Shown piece after piece: positions 35,689-43,749 of a stretch of DNA of 64,000 nt. The stretch is from Teichococcus aerophilus. Its GTDB lineage: Bacteria > Pseudomonadota > Alphaproteobacteria > Acetobacterales > Acetobacteraceae. The stretch is taken from the NCBI RefSeq assembly GCF_014490485.1, contig NZ_JACTVA010000016.1, positions 1 through 64,000 on the forward strand. The letters are read 5' to 3'. Each line of letters starts with the position of its first letter. Positions within the stretch are counted from its first letter, which is position 1. The notes below the pieces were generated by a model. That model saw only the letters and a program-made list of their open reading frames with translations. It made no database searches and was not told the origin of the DNA. The translations under genes were made by a program, and so were the position numbers.

Positions 35689-35707
35689 CGGATGCGCGCC
35701 CAGCGAA

Positions 35708-36334
35708 TCAGCGCAGCACCGCCCCGTGTTGCCGCAGGAAATCCAGCAGGGGCAGCATCGGCAGCCCCAGGATGGCGGCGTGCTCGCCTTCCACCTTGCG
35801 GAACAGGTGCATCCCCAGCCCTTCCAGCCGGTAGGCGCCGACCGAGTGGGTGATGGCGTCGCCTTCTTCCGCCAGGTAGGCGTCGAGGAACTCGTCGGAA
35901 AACTCGCGCATCGAAAGGTGGCAGACCGCCGCGTGGTGCCAGATACGGCTGCCGTGGCGCCAGCAGACCACGGCGGAGATCAGCTCATGCGTCCGGCCGC
36001 GCAGGGCCTGCAGCTGGGCGCGGGCACCGGCCAGGCCTTCCGGCTTGTCGAACCACCGGCCTTCGCACACCACCAGGGAGTCCGCGCCAATCACCAGGGC
36101 CTCCGGCTGCTCCGCCAGCAGGCGGCGGGCGATGCGCTGGGCCTTGGCGTCGGCCAGCATCACGGCGGCCTCGGCCGGCGGCATCTGCTCGGCCTGGGCG
36201 GATTCCTTCAGGCTGGCTTCGTCCACCGCCGCCGCCCGGGCCTCGAAGGGCAGGCCGGCGGCGCGCAGCAGCGTGGCGCGGGTGGCGGAGGAGGAGGCGA
36301 GCACCAGCGGCGGTGCGCCCGGCGCCAACATCAT
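35708..36334 (-). CDS. maf: Maf family nucleotide pyrophosphatase
   Basis: 208 residues; Maf proteins hydrolyse non-canonical or modified nucleoside triphosphates. N-terminal [21 protein letters not shown] (residues ~10-30, the conserved S-x-R phosphate site), VDEASLKES, and [18 protein letters not shown] with the catalytic aspartate. The start (ATG 36334) overlaps the ppsR stop as ATGA, so the two are translated together. The C-terminal end is next to a family C repeat. Confidence 0.92.
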   Translation of the reverse strand: MMLAPGAPPLVLASSSATRATLLRAAGLPFEARAAAVDEASLKESAQAEQMPPAEAAVMLADAKAQRIARRLLAEQPEALVIGADSLVVCEGRWFDKPEGLAGARAQLQALRGRTHELISAVVCWRHGSRIWHHAAVCHLSMREFSDEFLDAYLAEEGDAITHSVGAYRLEGLGMHLFRKVEGEHAAILGLPMLPLLDFLRQHGAVLR

Positions 36335-37197
36335 GCGCCGATCCCCCCAACGGGCGGGCCGCCGGCGCCGCGGCGGGCATGCCAGGCCTCCATCAGCTGC
36401 AGCACCGTGGCGGCGGTTTCCTCTATCGAGCGGCGGGTGACGTCGATCACCGGCCAACCGTGGCTGGTGCACAGCCGCCGGGCAGCCAGGATCTCGGCCT
36501 TCACCGCCTCGTGGTCGATATAGTCGTTGGTGTCCTGCCGCACGCCCCCGGCGCCGATGATCTTCAGCCGGTGCCGGCGGATCTCAATCAACGCCCCCAC
36601 GTCGATGGTCAGGCCGATCACCGGGCAGGGGCTGTCGTCCAGCTCCGGCGGCAGGGGGGAGGTCGGGACAATCGGCACATTAGCGGCTTTGACGCCGCGA
36701 TTGGCCAGGTAGAAGCAGGTCGGTGTCTTGCTGCTGCGGGAGACACCGACGAGCACGCAATCGGCTTCCTCGATCCCGGCCACGCCCTGGCCGTCGTCAT
36801 GCGCCAGCACGTAGTGCATGGCGTCGATCCGGCGGAAATAATCGGCGTCCATCACGTGCTGGGCGGCGCGCTTCTCCCGCGCCTGCTCGCCGATCTCGGC
36901 CTGCAGCAGGTCGATCACCGGGTCCAGCACCGACAGGCAGGTGACGCCCATCTGCTTGCAGACCTCCTCCAGCGAGTGGCGGAGCGAGCGGTCGACCAGG
37001 GTGAACATCACCGGCCCGGGCTCCGCCTTGATCCCCTCCAGCACCTGTTCCAGCTGGAAGCGGGACCGGACGAGGGACCAGCGATGGTACAGCACATGCG
37101 GGTCCGGGAACCGCGCCAACACGGCGCGCGCCATGGAGTTCAGCGTCTCTCCGGTGCTGTCGGAAACGAGGTGCAGGTTGAACGAGCGGTTCGGCAT
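36331..37197 (-). CDS. ppsR: PpsR-type kinase/pyrophosphorylase (DUF299)
   Basis: 288 residues of the bifunctional serine/threonine kinase and phosphorylase family that regulates PEP synthetase or pyruvate phosphate dikinase. [19 protein letters not shown] opens the protein; the nucleotide-binding loop is [20 protein letters not shown] (residues ~149-168). Conserved [18 protein letters not shown] follows. In Caulobacter and Rickettsia the homologue (RP001) borders the replication origin opposite hemE, exactly as here. Confidence 0.92.
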   Translation of the reverse strand: MPNRSFNLHLVSDSTGETLNSMARAVLARFPDPHVLYHRWSLVRSRFQLEQVLEGIKAEPGPVMFTLVDRSLRHSLEEVCKQMGVTCLSVLDPVIDLLQAEIGEQAREKRAAQHVMDADYFRRIDAMHYVLAHDDGQGVAGIEEADCVLVGVSRSSKTPTCFYLANRGVKAANVPIVPTSPLPPELDDSPCPVIGLTIDVGALIEIRRHRLKIIGAGGVRQDTNDYIDHEAVKAEILAARRLCTSHGWPVIDVTRRSIEETAATVLQLMEAWHARRGAGGPPVGGIGA

Positions 37198-37514
37198 CGG
37201 CTTCCGGTCAGGCAGGTGTGGGAATCATGGGGACGGGGGTGGGAGTCGTGGACAACTTCTGGCCTATGAGGGGGTCCCTGGGTGAGTCGGGGATGGAAAG
37301 CACATTCTGCTCCCCCTGGGGGTTTTTGTTGGGAACGGTCGGTTCGAATCTCCCATAACCGGCGCAACCCCGCGGAAAAGCTGGGTTTTCTAGTGAGCCT
37401 CGCCTGTGGAGGAGACTGTGGATGAAATGCGCCGCCGATTGCGTCCCCCTTATCCACAGGGTCTATCTACCCCCCCACTTTTCTTAAAGACTCTTTTTCT
37501 ATGAAAGAGGGCCC
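37198..37514. other. Candidate chromosomal replication origin region (ppsR-hemE gap)
   Basis: A 317-bp divergent gap. It holds a perfect DnaA box TTATCCACA (37450-37458), a near match on the other strand TGTGGATGA (37417-37425), and weaker ones CGTGGACAA (37247-37255) and TGTGGAGGA (37405-37413). A T-rich, low-GC stretch (ACTTTTCTTAAAGACTCTTT, 37477-37497) sits next to hemE and could melt. The hemE/RP001 position is an established origin site in alphaproteobacteria. Only one box is perfect, so this remains a candidate. Confidence 0.55.
37450..37458 (+). promoter_or_regulatory. DnaA box
   Basis: TTATCCACA matches the consensus exactly, followed by GGG. A partial inverted partner, TGTGGATGA, lies 24 bp upstream. 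Confidence 0.7.
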
Positions 37515-38558
37515 ATGGACCCTGTGCAAAAGCCCCTCCTGCGTGCCCTGACCGGGGAGGCCGTCTGGCCCCCGCCCTTCTGGCTGATGCGCCAGGCAGG
37601 CCGCTACCTGCCCGAGTACCGCCTGCTGCGTGCCCAGGCGGGCGATTTCATCGCCCTCTGCACCACGCCCGAGCTGGCGGCCGAGGTGACGCTGCAACCG
37701 CTGCGCCGCTACGGGATGGATGGCGCCATCCTGTTCAGCGACATCCTGATGCTGCCCTGGGCCATGGGGCAGGGGCTACGCTATGCAGAGGGGGAAGGCC
37801 CGCTGTTGGACCCCATCCGCGACGCCGAAGGCCTGGCGCGGCTGGACCCCGCCGGCATGGGCGCGCGCATCGCCCCCATCATGGAAACCGTCGCCCGGGT
37901 GAAGGCGGGGCTGGAGCAGGAAGCACCGAAGACCGCGCTGATCGGCTTCGCCGGCAGCCCGTTCACCGTCGCCTGCTACATGGTGGAAGGCCGGGGGGGT
38001 GGCGAGTTCATGACCGCCCGCCGCCTGGCCTATTCCGACCCGGCGCTGTTCGGCCGGCTGATCCGGCTGCTGGTGGACACCACCGTCGAATACCTGCTGG
38101 CCCAGGCCGCGGCGGGCGCCGAGGCCCTGATGCTGTTCGACAGCTGGGCCGGCCTGCTGCCCCCCGGCCAGTTCCGCCGCTGGAGCATCGAGCCCTCCGC
38201 CGCCATCGTCCGAGGCATCCGCAAGGTGCTGCCGGATATCCCGCTGATCGGCTTCCCGCGCCTGGCGGGGCCGTTGCTGCCGGAATACGCGCTGCGCACC
38301 GGCGTCAGTACCGTGGCGATGGATACCGGCATGGACCCGCGCTGGGCCGCCGCCAACGTGCCGGCGGAATTCGGCCTGCAAGGCAACATGGACCCGCAGG
38401 TGCTGGTGGCGGGCGGCGCGGCAATGGAAGCGGAAGCGCGCTCCATCCTGGCAGCGATGCGCGGCCGGCCCTTCGTGTTCAACCTGGGCCACGGCATCGT
38501 GCCGCCGACGCCGCCGGAACATGTGGCGGCCCTGGCGCGCCTCTTGCGGATGGGGTGA
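37515..38558 (+). CDS. hemE: Uroporphyrinogen decarboxylase
   Basis: 347 residues; decarboxylates uroporphyrinogen III to coproporphyrinogen III in haem synthesis. Signature 1 is PFWLMRQAGRYLPEYR (residues ~20-35), the substrate-binding aspartate is in ILFSDILMLPWAMG, signature 2 is GFAGSPFTVACYMVEG, and FNLGHGIVPPTPPEHV closes the protein. The ATG at 37515 is preceded by GAAAGAGGG. Downstream, the usual alphaproteobacterial continuation (rho, mnmE, mnmG, parAB) is absent. A family C element and a transporter gene follow instead. Confidence 0.95.
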   Translation: MDPVQKPLLRALTGEAVWPPPFWLMRQAGRYLPEYRLLRAQAGDFIALCTTPELAAEVTLQPLRRYGMDGAILFSDILMLPWAMGQGLRYAEGEGPLLDPIRDAEGLARLDPAGMGARIAPIMETVARVKAGLEQEAPKTALIGFAGSPFTVACYMVEGRGGGEFMTARRLAYSDPALFGRLIRLLVDTTVEYLLAQAAAGAEALMLFDSWAGLLPPGQFRRWSIEPSAAIVRGIRKVLPDIPLIGFPRLAGPLLPEYALRTGVSTVAMDTGMDPRWAAANVPAEFGLQGNMDPQVLVAGGAAMEAEARSILAAMRGRPFVFNLGHGIVPPTPPEHVAALARLLRMG

Positions 38559-38688
38559 GGCAGGGCGGCTGGGGCCGGGCCACCAGGGGCGCTGCCCCTG
38601 GACCCCGCTAGGGTGGCAGGGCCACCCCAGACCCCGCCGTCAGTTTTCTCAGGTGCCGGTTCGTTGAGGGGTTGGTGACCCTGGCGAC

Positions 38689-38845
38689 TTAGAAGCTGTT
38701 TTAAGAGCCTTCCGGGTCGGTCAAAGCGGGCTTCTTCGCGCCAGCTTTATCGGTGGCTTGGCCCATTATCCCTGCATGACCTCAGTGCTGGCACGAAACA
38801 TTCCAGCAGCGCCCTCAGCCAGCAGACTTCTGAAACAACGTCTAA
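38689..38845 (-). mobile_element. IS-derived miniature element, copy 2
   Basis: 157 bp with imperfect inverted ends (TTAGAAGCTGTTTTAAGAG and, on the other strand, TTAGACGTTGTTTCAGAAG). The reverse complement aligns with 14770-14931 over nearly the whole length. No transposase frame. Confidence 0.68.
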
Positions 38846-38976
38846 GAGACTGTTTTAAAATCCTGTTTGGTCGGGCGCGCTGGTCCTTTCCAAGTCGGCA
38901 GCTTGGCCTGCGTTTTGCAGCGCCTGCGTGCTGGCACAAGATTTCTACCATCCCACCAGCAGACTGCTGAAGAAGC
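38843..38976 (-). mobile_element. IS-derived miniature element, copy 3 (diverged, abutting copy 2)
   Basis: It begins TAAGAGACTGTTTTAAAATC, directly continuing from the end of copy 2, and ends around CAGCAGACTGCTGAAG. The reverse complement shares GTCTGCTGG, TTGTGCCAGCACGCAGGCG and CCAAGCTGCCGAC with copies 1 and 2. Tandem insertion at the same TA-type site is likely. Confidence 0.55.
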
Positions 38977-39142
38977 CCCGGGGCCGCAGCGCGCGTCGTT
39001 TCATAGAATTCTTTGAACGCGCTCTTGGCCCAGCGCCGCACCAGGGCAACAAGCCCCGGAAAAACTGGCAGCGGGGTCCGGGGTGGACTTTCCACCCCGG
39101 CGGGGGTCCAGGGGGCAGTGCCCCCTGGCAGCGCGACGCTCC

Positions 39143-40849
39143 TTAGCGAACCCGCGCCGTGGTGGCGTCGGGTGGCGCGACCGCGTTGAATTCATCCGAG
39201 AAGATGTCGCGGTCCTTGGTTTCCGGCACGAAGAAGACGCCGATCACCACGGTCGCCAGCGCAATGACCACGGGGTACCAGAGCCCGTAATAGACGTCGC
39301 CGGTCTGTGCGATCATGGCGAAGGAGGTGGCTGGCAGCAGCCCGCCGAACCAGCCGTTGCCGATATGGTAGGGCAGCGACATGGAGGTGTAGCGGATGCG
39401 GGTGGGGAACAATTCCACCAGCGCCGCCGCGATCGGGCCGTAGACCATGGTGACGAAGATCACCAGGATCGTCAGCACGAAGATGGAGACGATGACCTGT
39501 TCCCGGAACAGGTCGAACGGGTGCGCCATCTTCACGACGGACGGGTTGGAGGCCGGCGGGTAACCGGCGGCGGTGACGGCTGTGCCCAGGGCCTGGACGA
39601 AGTTGGGCGTATTGGCCGGGATGGCGGTCTGGCCGATCCGCACCGTGGCGACGCTGCCGGCGGGCGCGTTCTCGACCGTGTAGTTCACCGAGAGGCGCGC
39701 CAGCGCGGATTTGGCGATGTCGCAGCTATTGGTGAAGCGGGCGGTACCGACCGGGTTGAACTGGAAGGAGCAGTCGGCCGGGTCCGCCGCGACGACCACC
39801 GTGATGTCCCGGTGTGCGGCATGCAGGGCCGGGTTGGCCTCGGCGCTGAGCAGCTTGAACAGCGGGAAGTAGGTCAGCGCCGCCAGCAGGCAGCCACCGA
39901 GGATGATGGGCTTGCGGCCGATCTTGTCCGACAGCCAGCCGAACAGCACGAAGCCGCCGGAGCCGAGCAGCAGGCCCCAGGCGATCAGCAGGTTGGAGGT
40001 GTAGCCATCCACCTTGAGGATCGTGTTGATGAAGAACAGCGCGTAGAACTGCCCCGTGTACCAGACCACCGCCTGGCCGGCGACGAGGCCGAACAGGGCG
40101 ATGATGGCCACCTTGGCGTTCTTCCACTGGCCGAAGGCCTCCGTCAGCGGGGCCTTGGAGCCGGTGCCTTCCTCCTTCATTTTCTTGAAGGCAGGGCTTT
40201 CGTTCAGCTGCAGCCGGATCCAGACCGAGATGCCAAGCAGCAGGATCGAGACCAGGAACGGGATACGCCAACCCCAGTCCAGGAACGCCGCCTCACCGAG
40301 CGCGGAGCGGGTGAACAGGATCACCAGCAGCGAGAGGAACAGGCCACCCGTGGCGGTGACCTGGATGAAACTGGTATAGAAGCCGCGGCGGCCATTGGGT
40401 GCGTGCTCGGCCACATAGGTCGCGGCGCCGCCATACTCGCCGCCCAGCGCCAGGCCCTGGAGGCAGCGCAGGACGATCAGGATGATGGCGGCGGAGATGC
40501 CGATCTGGTCCGAGGTCGGCAGGATGCCGACGATAAAGGTGGAGGCACCCATGATCAGGATGGTGATCAGGAAGGTGTACTTACGCCCCACCAGGTCCCC
40601 CAGCCGGCCGAACACCAGCGCGCCGAAGGGCCGCACCAGGAAGCCCGCCGCGAAGGCCAGCAGGGCGAAGATGTTGCGGGTGCCCTCGGGGAACTGGCTG
40701 AAGAACTTGGCCCCGATGATCACGGCCAGTGAGCCGTAGAGGTAGAAATCGTACCACTCGAAGACAGTGCCGAGGGAGGAGGCGATGATGACCTTCCTCT
40801 CCTCGCGCGTCATGGGCCGGGTTGCGGCCGCGGCGGTTGCGGATGGCAT
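39143..40849 (-). CDS. MFS transporter, metabolite:H+ symporter (MHS) family
   Basis: 568 residues, 12 predicted membrane helices. IASSLGTVFEWYDFYLYGSL opens TM1; the MFS motif GRLGDLVGRKYTF follows TM2; LRCLQGLALGGEYGGAATYV is typical of the MHS/ProP-ShiA group. GWLSDKIGRKPIILGG marks the second half. About 110 residues lie between the ninth and tenth helices (KLLSAEANPALHAAH to PFDLFREQV), with two cysteines (ADCSF, NSCD) that could form a disulfide in the periplasm. This makes it longer than ProP. Substrate is probably a small carboxylate or similar and is not determined. Confidence 0.87.
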   Translation of the reverse strand: MPSATAAAATRPMTREERKVIIASSLGTVFEWYDFYLYGSLAVIIGAKFFSQFPEGTRNIFALLAFAAGFLVRPFGALVFGRLGDLVGRKYTFLITILIMGASTFIVGILPTSDQIGISAAIILIVLRCLQGLALGGEYGGAATYVAEHAPNGRRGFYTSFIQVTATGGLFLSLLVILFTRSALGEAAFLDWGWRIPFLVSILLLGISVWIRLQLNESPAFKKMKEEGTGSKAPLTEAFGQWKNAKVAIIALFGLVAGQAVVWYTGQFYALFFINTILKVDGYTSNLLIAWGLLLGSGGFVLFGWLSDKIGRKPIILGGCLLAALTYFPLFKLLSAEANPALHAAHRDITVVVAADPADCSFQFNPVGTARFTNSCDIAKSALARLSVNYTVENAPAGSVATVRIGQTAIPANTPNFVQALGTAVTAAGYPPASNPSVVKMAHPFDLFREQVIVSIFVLTILVIFVTMVYGPIAAALVELFPTRIRYTSMSLPYHIGNGWFGGLLPATSFAMIAQTGDVYYGLWYPVVIALATVVIGVFFVPETKDRDIFSDEFNAVAPPDATTARVR

Positions 40850-41054
40850 TGGTCGAACGAGTCCCTGCCCTGTCCCGGTATCTGTGCCCGGGATCGTGTT
40901 GACGGTCTTTGTCAGCGCGCCCGCGTCTGCGGCGGGTCGGGGCCCTGGCCGGTGCCAGTGGAACTTGTCCGATGACGAGACGAGCCGGGCCTTGAGCGGA
41001 GTGTGACGCTGCCTGTGGGCCGGGCGGAATCATTGATGCAACGCGGAACGAAAT

Positions 41055-41070
41055 ATCACAAACTTGTGAT
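41055..41070. promoter_or_regulatory. Palindromic operator candidate
   Basis: ATCACAA-AC-TTGTGAT, a perfect 7-bp inverted repeat with a 2-bp centre in the divergent gap between the MHS transporter and the small membrane protein gene. Typical size for a dimeric repressor site; the regulator is unknown. The rest of 40850-41247 shows no gene. Confidence 0.5.
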
Positions 41071-41247
41071 GTCGATCTCCGGGCGATTCATCTGGGAAAG
41101 ACGGATTTGCACGCAAGTCACCGGCAACGCTTCTCCTCCGCGCAAGTTGGCCCATATGATTATCCTGAAGCCTGGCGAGGCCGAGGGATGGAAAGGACTG
41201 GCATCCTGTCCGTTCCAGCGGCAGCATCGCCGGGTATGGGGGCCTCC

Positions 41248-41631
41248 ATGGACACGCTCCGCAGTCTTGCCGACCACACCATCCGGCGCGCCATGGGCTG
41301 CGCCGCCTTCAGCATTGCCCTGGTGATGCTGATGCTCGCCGGGCGCCCGCTGCTGGCGATGCAAAGTGGTGCGCTGATGACGGCGGCGTTGTGGCTCGGC
41401 CTGTGGGCGGCGGCGCTGCGGGTACCGCGTATGGACCTGCGCGGCACGCGGCTCTGGCCCGTGCTGGCCGGGGAGAATGCCCGCAAGTTGCGTGGCCCGG
41501 AGGGCCAGCGGAAAATGGCGGCGATCCTGGCTGAGCGGTTGATGTGGCACGCGGACCGCGCCGGCATGGTCGCGCTCGGCCTCGGTGGGCTGACGCTCGC
41601 GATGTTCGGCTTCCGCTTCCTGCCGGGCTAA
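41248..41631 (+). CDS. Small membrane protein of unknown function
   Basis: About 127 residues from the ATG at 41248, which has GGGGGCC just upstream. Longer in-frame starts exist at 41236 and further upstream. Two hydrophobic segments near residues 18-55 (FSIALVMLMLAGRPLL, ALMTAALWLGLWAAAL) and a C-terminal one (GMVALGLGGLTLAMFGFRFL) suggest three membrane passes, with a basic loop (LRVPRMDLRGTRLW) between. I recognise no family. It lies between a divergent transporter and a marR-type gene. Confidence 0.6.
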   Translation: MDTLRSLADHTIRRAMGCAAFSIALVMLMLAGRPLLAMQSGALMTAALWLGLWAAALRVPRMDLRGTRLWPVLAGENARKLRGPEGQRKMAAILAERLMWHADRAGMVALGLGGLTLAMFGFRFLPG

Positions 41632-41912
41632 CTGTGCCGGGCTGACCGGGCGACCGGCCGGCCTGGACGACACAGCAGGGCCCCATCCCTGCGCCGGACA
41701 TGGTGCTTCTGCTGACCTGCCCTTCCTGGCATCCATCGACACAGAGGCTCACACCCGTTTCCGCCATGGGTTACGCGAAAAAACCTGTCATCGCCGCCGG
41801 CCTGAAGCTGCTTCCAAATCCGGCCACGCCGGCGGCGGAGCCAGGCCCTGGCTGGTTGACGCGACCCCCCCAGTTGCGGAAGGTGGAACCGAACTGCGGA
41901 GAGGCTGGGGGC

Positions 41913-42389
41913 ATGAGTCAGGCGCTGCTCACGATGATGCCGGATGCCATCGAGCCGGAGCGCGCGCCCCTGCCGTCCTACCGACTGGACGAATCGGTCG
42001 GCCATCTGCTGCGCCGGGCGCACCAGCGCCACGCCGCGCTGTTCCAGGACCGCGGCACCGCGGGCGGCCTGACCTCCACCCAGTTCGCCACGCTGGTCAA
42101 GCTGGCGGAGCTCGGCCGGGCGACGCAGAACGCGTTGGGCCGGGCCGTGGCGCTGGACCCCGCGACCATCCAGGGCGTCGTCGCCCGCCTGCGGGACCGT
42201 GGGCTGGTGGCTGTGGGCCGGGACCCGCTGGACCGCCGGACCCTGGTGCTCTCCCTCTCCGAGGCCGGTGAAGCGGCGCTGGAGGATGCGGTGCGCCAGG
42301 GCGCCACGGCCAATGACCGCCTGCTGGCCCCGCTGACCGGCGAGGAACGCAAGGCCCTGATCCGTCTGCTGCGGCGCCTGCTGGGCTGA
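41913..42389 (+). CDS. MarR family transcriptional regulator
   Basis: 158 residues. The winged-helix core covers STQFATLVKLAELGRATQNALGRAVALDPATIQGVVARL (given here as adjoining pieces: STQFATLVKLAELGRA, then TQNALGRAVALDPATIQGVV) and the wing DRGLVAVGRDPLDRRTLVLSLS. This corresponds to MarR helices 2-5 and the beta-wing with the conserved DPxDRRxxxxxL pattern. Flanking helices give dimerisation. ATG 41913 follows GAGGCTGGGGGC. Ends 28 bp before ubiE, so both may share a transcript. Target genes and ligand unknown. Confidence 0.9.
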   Translation: MSQALLTMMPDAIEPERAPLPSYRLDESVGHLLRRAHQRHAALFQDRGTAGGLTSTQFATLVKLAELGRATQNALGRAVALDPATIQGVVARLRDRGLVAVGRDPLDRRTLVLSLSEAGEAALEDAVRQGATANDRLLAPLTGEERKALIRLLRRLLG

Positions 42390-42417
42390 CGGAGCGTTTG
42401 CGCGTAAAGAGACCCCC

Positions 42418-43155
42418 ATGACCCAGACCACGGATTTCGGCTTCCGCACCGTTGACCGCGAGAGCAAGGCCTCGATGGTGCGGGAGGTGTTCGACAGCGT
42501 CGCGCCCAAATACGACGTCATGAACGACCTGATGTCGCTCGGCCTGCACCGCGCCTGGAAGCACGCCTTCGTCGCCGCCATCGGCGCCGGGGCGTCGGAC
42601 ACGCTGCTGGACCTGGCCGCCGGCACCGGGGATGTGGCCTTCCTGGCCAAGAAGCGCGGCGCCGGAAAGGTCATCCTGGCCGATATCAACGCCGCCATGC
42701 TGACCGTGGGCCAGGGCCGCGCGCTGAAGAAGGGCCTGGCCGAGGGGCTGGAATTCATCTGCTGCGACGCCGAGAAGATCCCGCTGCCCTCCGGCAGTGT
42801 CGAGCGGGTCTCGATGGCCTTCGGCCTGCGCAACTGCACGGACAAGGACGCGGTGCTGCGGGAGGGCTTCCGCGTGCTGCGCCCGGGCGGCCGCATGTGC
42901 GTGCTGGAATTCTCCAACCTGGAGATTGAGGCGCTCAAGCCGCTCTACGATACATGGTCCTTCAAGGTGCTACCGGCCATCGGCGGCCGCATCGCCCAGG
43001 ATGCCGACAGCTACCAGTACCTGGCCGAGAGCATCCGCATGTTCCCCGACCAGCCAACCCTGGCCGGCATGATGGAACGCGCCGGGTTCGAGCGGGTGAA
43101 GTGGCAGAACCTCTCCGGCGGGATCGTGGCGATCCATAGCGGCTGGAAGTTCTGA
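42418..43155 (+). CDS. ubiE: Ubiquinone/menaquinone C-methyltransferase UbiE
   Basis: 245 residues; SAM-dependent C-methylation of the demethylated quinone head group. The UbiE signatures are FDSVAPKYDVMNDLMSLGLHRAWK (as FDSVAPKYDVMND and LMSLGLHRAWK) near residues 26-50, motif I LLDLAAGTGDVAFLA, YDTWSFKVLPAIGG and ESIRMFPDQPTLAGMMERAGF near the C-terminus. Full length. Convergent with murJ, with a compound family A element between. Confidence 0.95.
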   Translation: MTQTTDFGFRTVDRESKASMVREVFDSVAPKYDVMNDLMSLGLHRAWKHAFVAAIGAGASDTLLDLAAGTGDVAFLAKKRGAGKVILADINAAMLTVGQGRALKKGLAEGLEFICCDAEKIPLPSGSVERVSMAFGLRNCTDKDAVLREGFRVLRPGGRMCVLEFSNLEIEALKPLYDTWSFKVLPAIGGRIAQDADSYQYLAESIRMFPDQPTLAGMMERAGFERVKWQNLSGGIVAIHSGWKF

Positions 43156-43162
43156 AGCGTTG

Positions 43163-43740
43163 AAGACTGGGGGAAGGCTTTCCCCCCAGGCCCCCTTCCA
43201 TTTTTACGGTTTTGGTTTTTGCGGCCTTCGGGCTGCGGTGCTGTGACCGAGCCATGTGTGAGCCGGTGTTCCAGGCGGAGCTGCGGGTCCCACTTGGCGT
43301 AGCCCGTCAATCTCATCACCAGATGCGCGTAGGCGCCCATCGGCGTCGGTGTGAACCAAGCCGGATCGATATTCGGTCTTGGACAGGAAAGGCCGGGGAA
43401 GGAATTCCCCGGACCCCATCTGTCTTCTGCGAGTCTTTCGGTCTGGCCGATGCGGCGTCGGCCTTTCCAGACCAATGGTGGGGTGACGCCGGAGGCTGAT
43501 GGTTGAGCCCAGTGGCCCGTGACCTTTCTCACGGCCACGCCTGCCGACCCAAAGCCGCATGCCAACTGACAGGAAAAGATAAGGTTTCAGGGAAATTCCT
43601 CCCCCTGATCTTCTCACCCGAATGTCGATCGGTCGTAGAGCCTCCGTCAGTGGCCCATCCCGCGAAACAGCGCCAAAGGCCCACCCGAAAACTCGAAGAA
43701 AAAAGATGGGGGTCCGGGGGAATTCCTTCCCCCGGTCTTG
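43163..43740. mobile_element. Compound family A region between ubiE and murJ
   Basis: Four family A ends occur: forward at 43163 (AAGACTGGGGGAAGGCTTTC) and 43389 (AAGGCCGGGGAAGGAATTCC), inverted ends finishing at 43612 and 43740. Either one copy inserted into another or two overlapping, partly duplicated copies. The outermost ends lie 8 bp from ubiE and 10 bp from murJ. No gene in this gap. Confidence 0.75.
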
Positions 43741-43749
43741 AAGCCGGTT

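Larger units (their letters stand above)
38583..39128. mobile_element. Family C element between hemE and the MHS transporter gene
   Basis: The left end, 38583-38637, has CCAGGGGCGCTGCCCCTGG then GGGTGGCAGGGCCACCC and a CAGTTTTCT tract 24 bp after hemE. The inverted right end, 39071-39128, finishes 14 bp before the transporter stop. The interior contains two copies of an IS-derived miniature repeat and no gene. Reads as a two-sided terminator for convergent genes (inferred). Confidence 0.78.

Noticed and set aside
38771-38800. TGGCACG at 38787 considered as part of a sigma-54 promoter
   Set aside because: The -12 half (TTGCA) is not at the required spacing, and it lies inside a repeat copy.
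38758-38970. 70-codon + strand frame between hemE and the transporter
   Set aside because: It is composed of IS-derived miniature repeat sequence, with no transposase motif.
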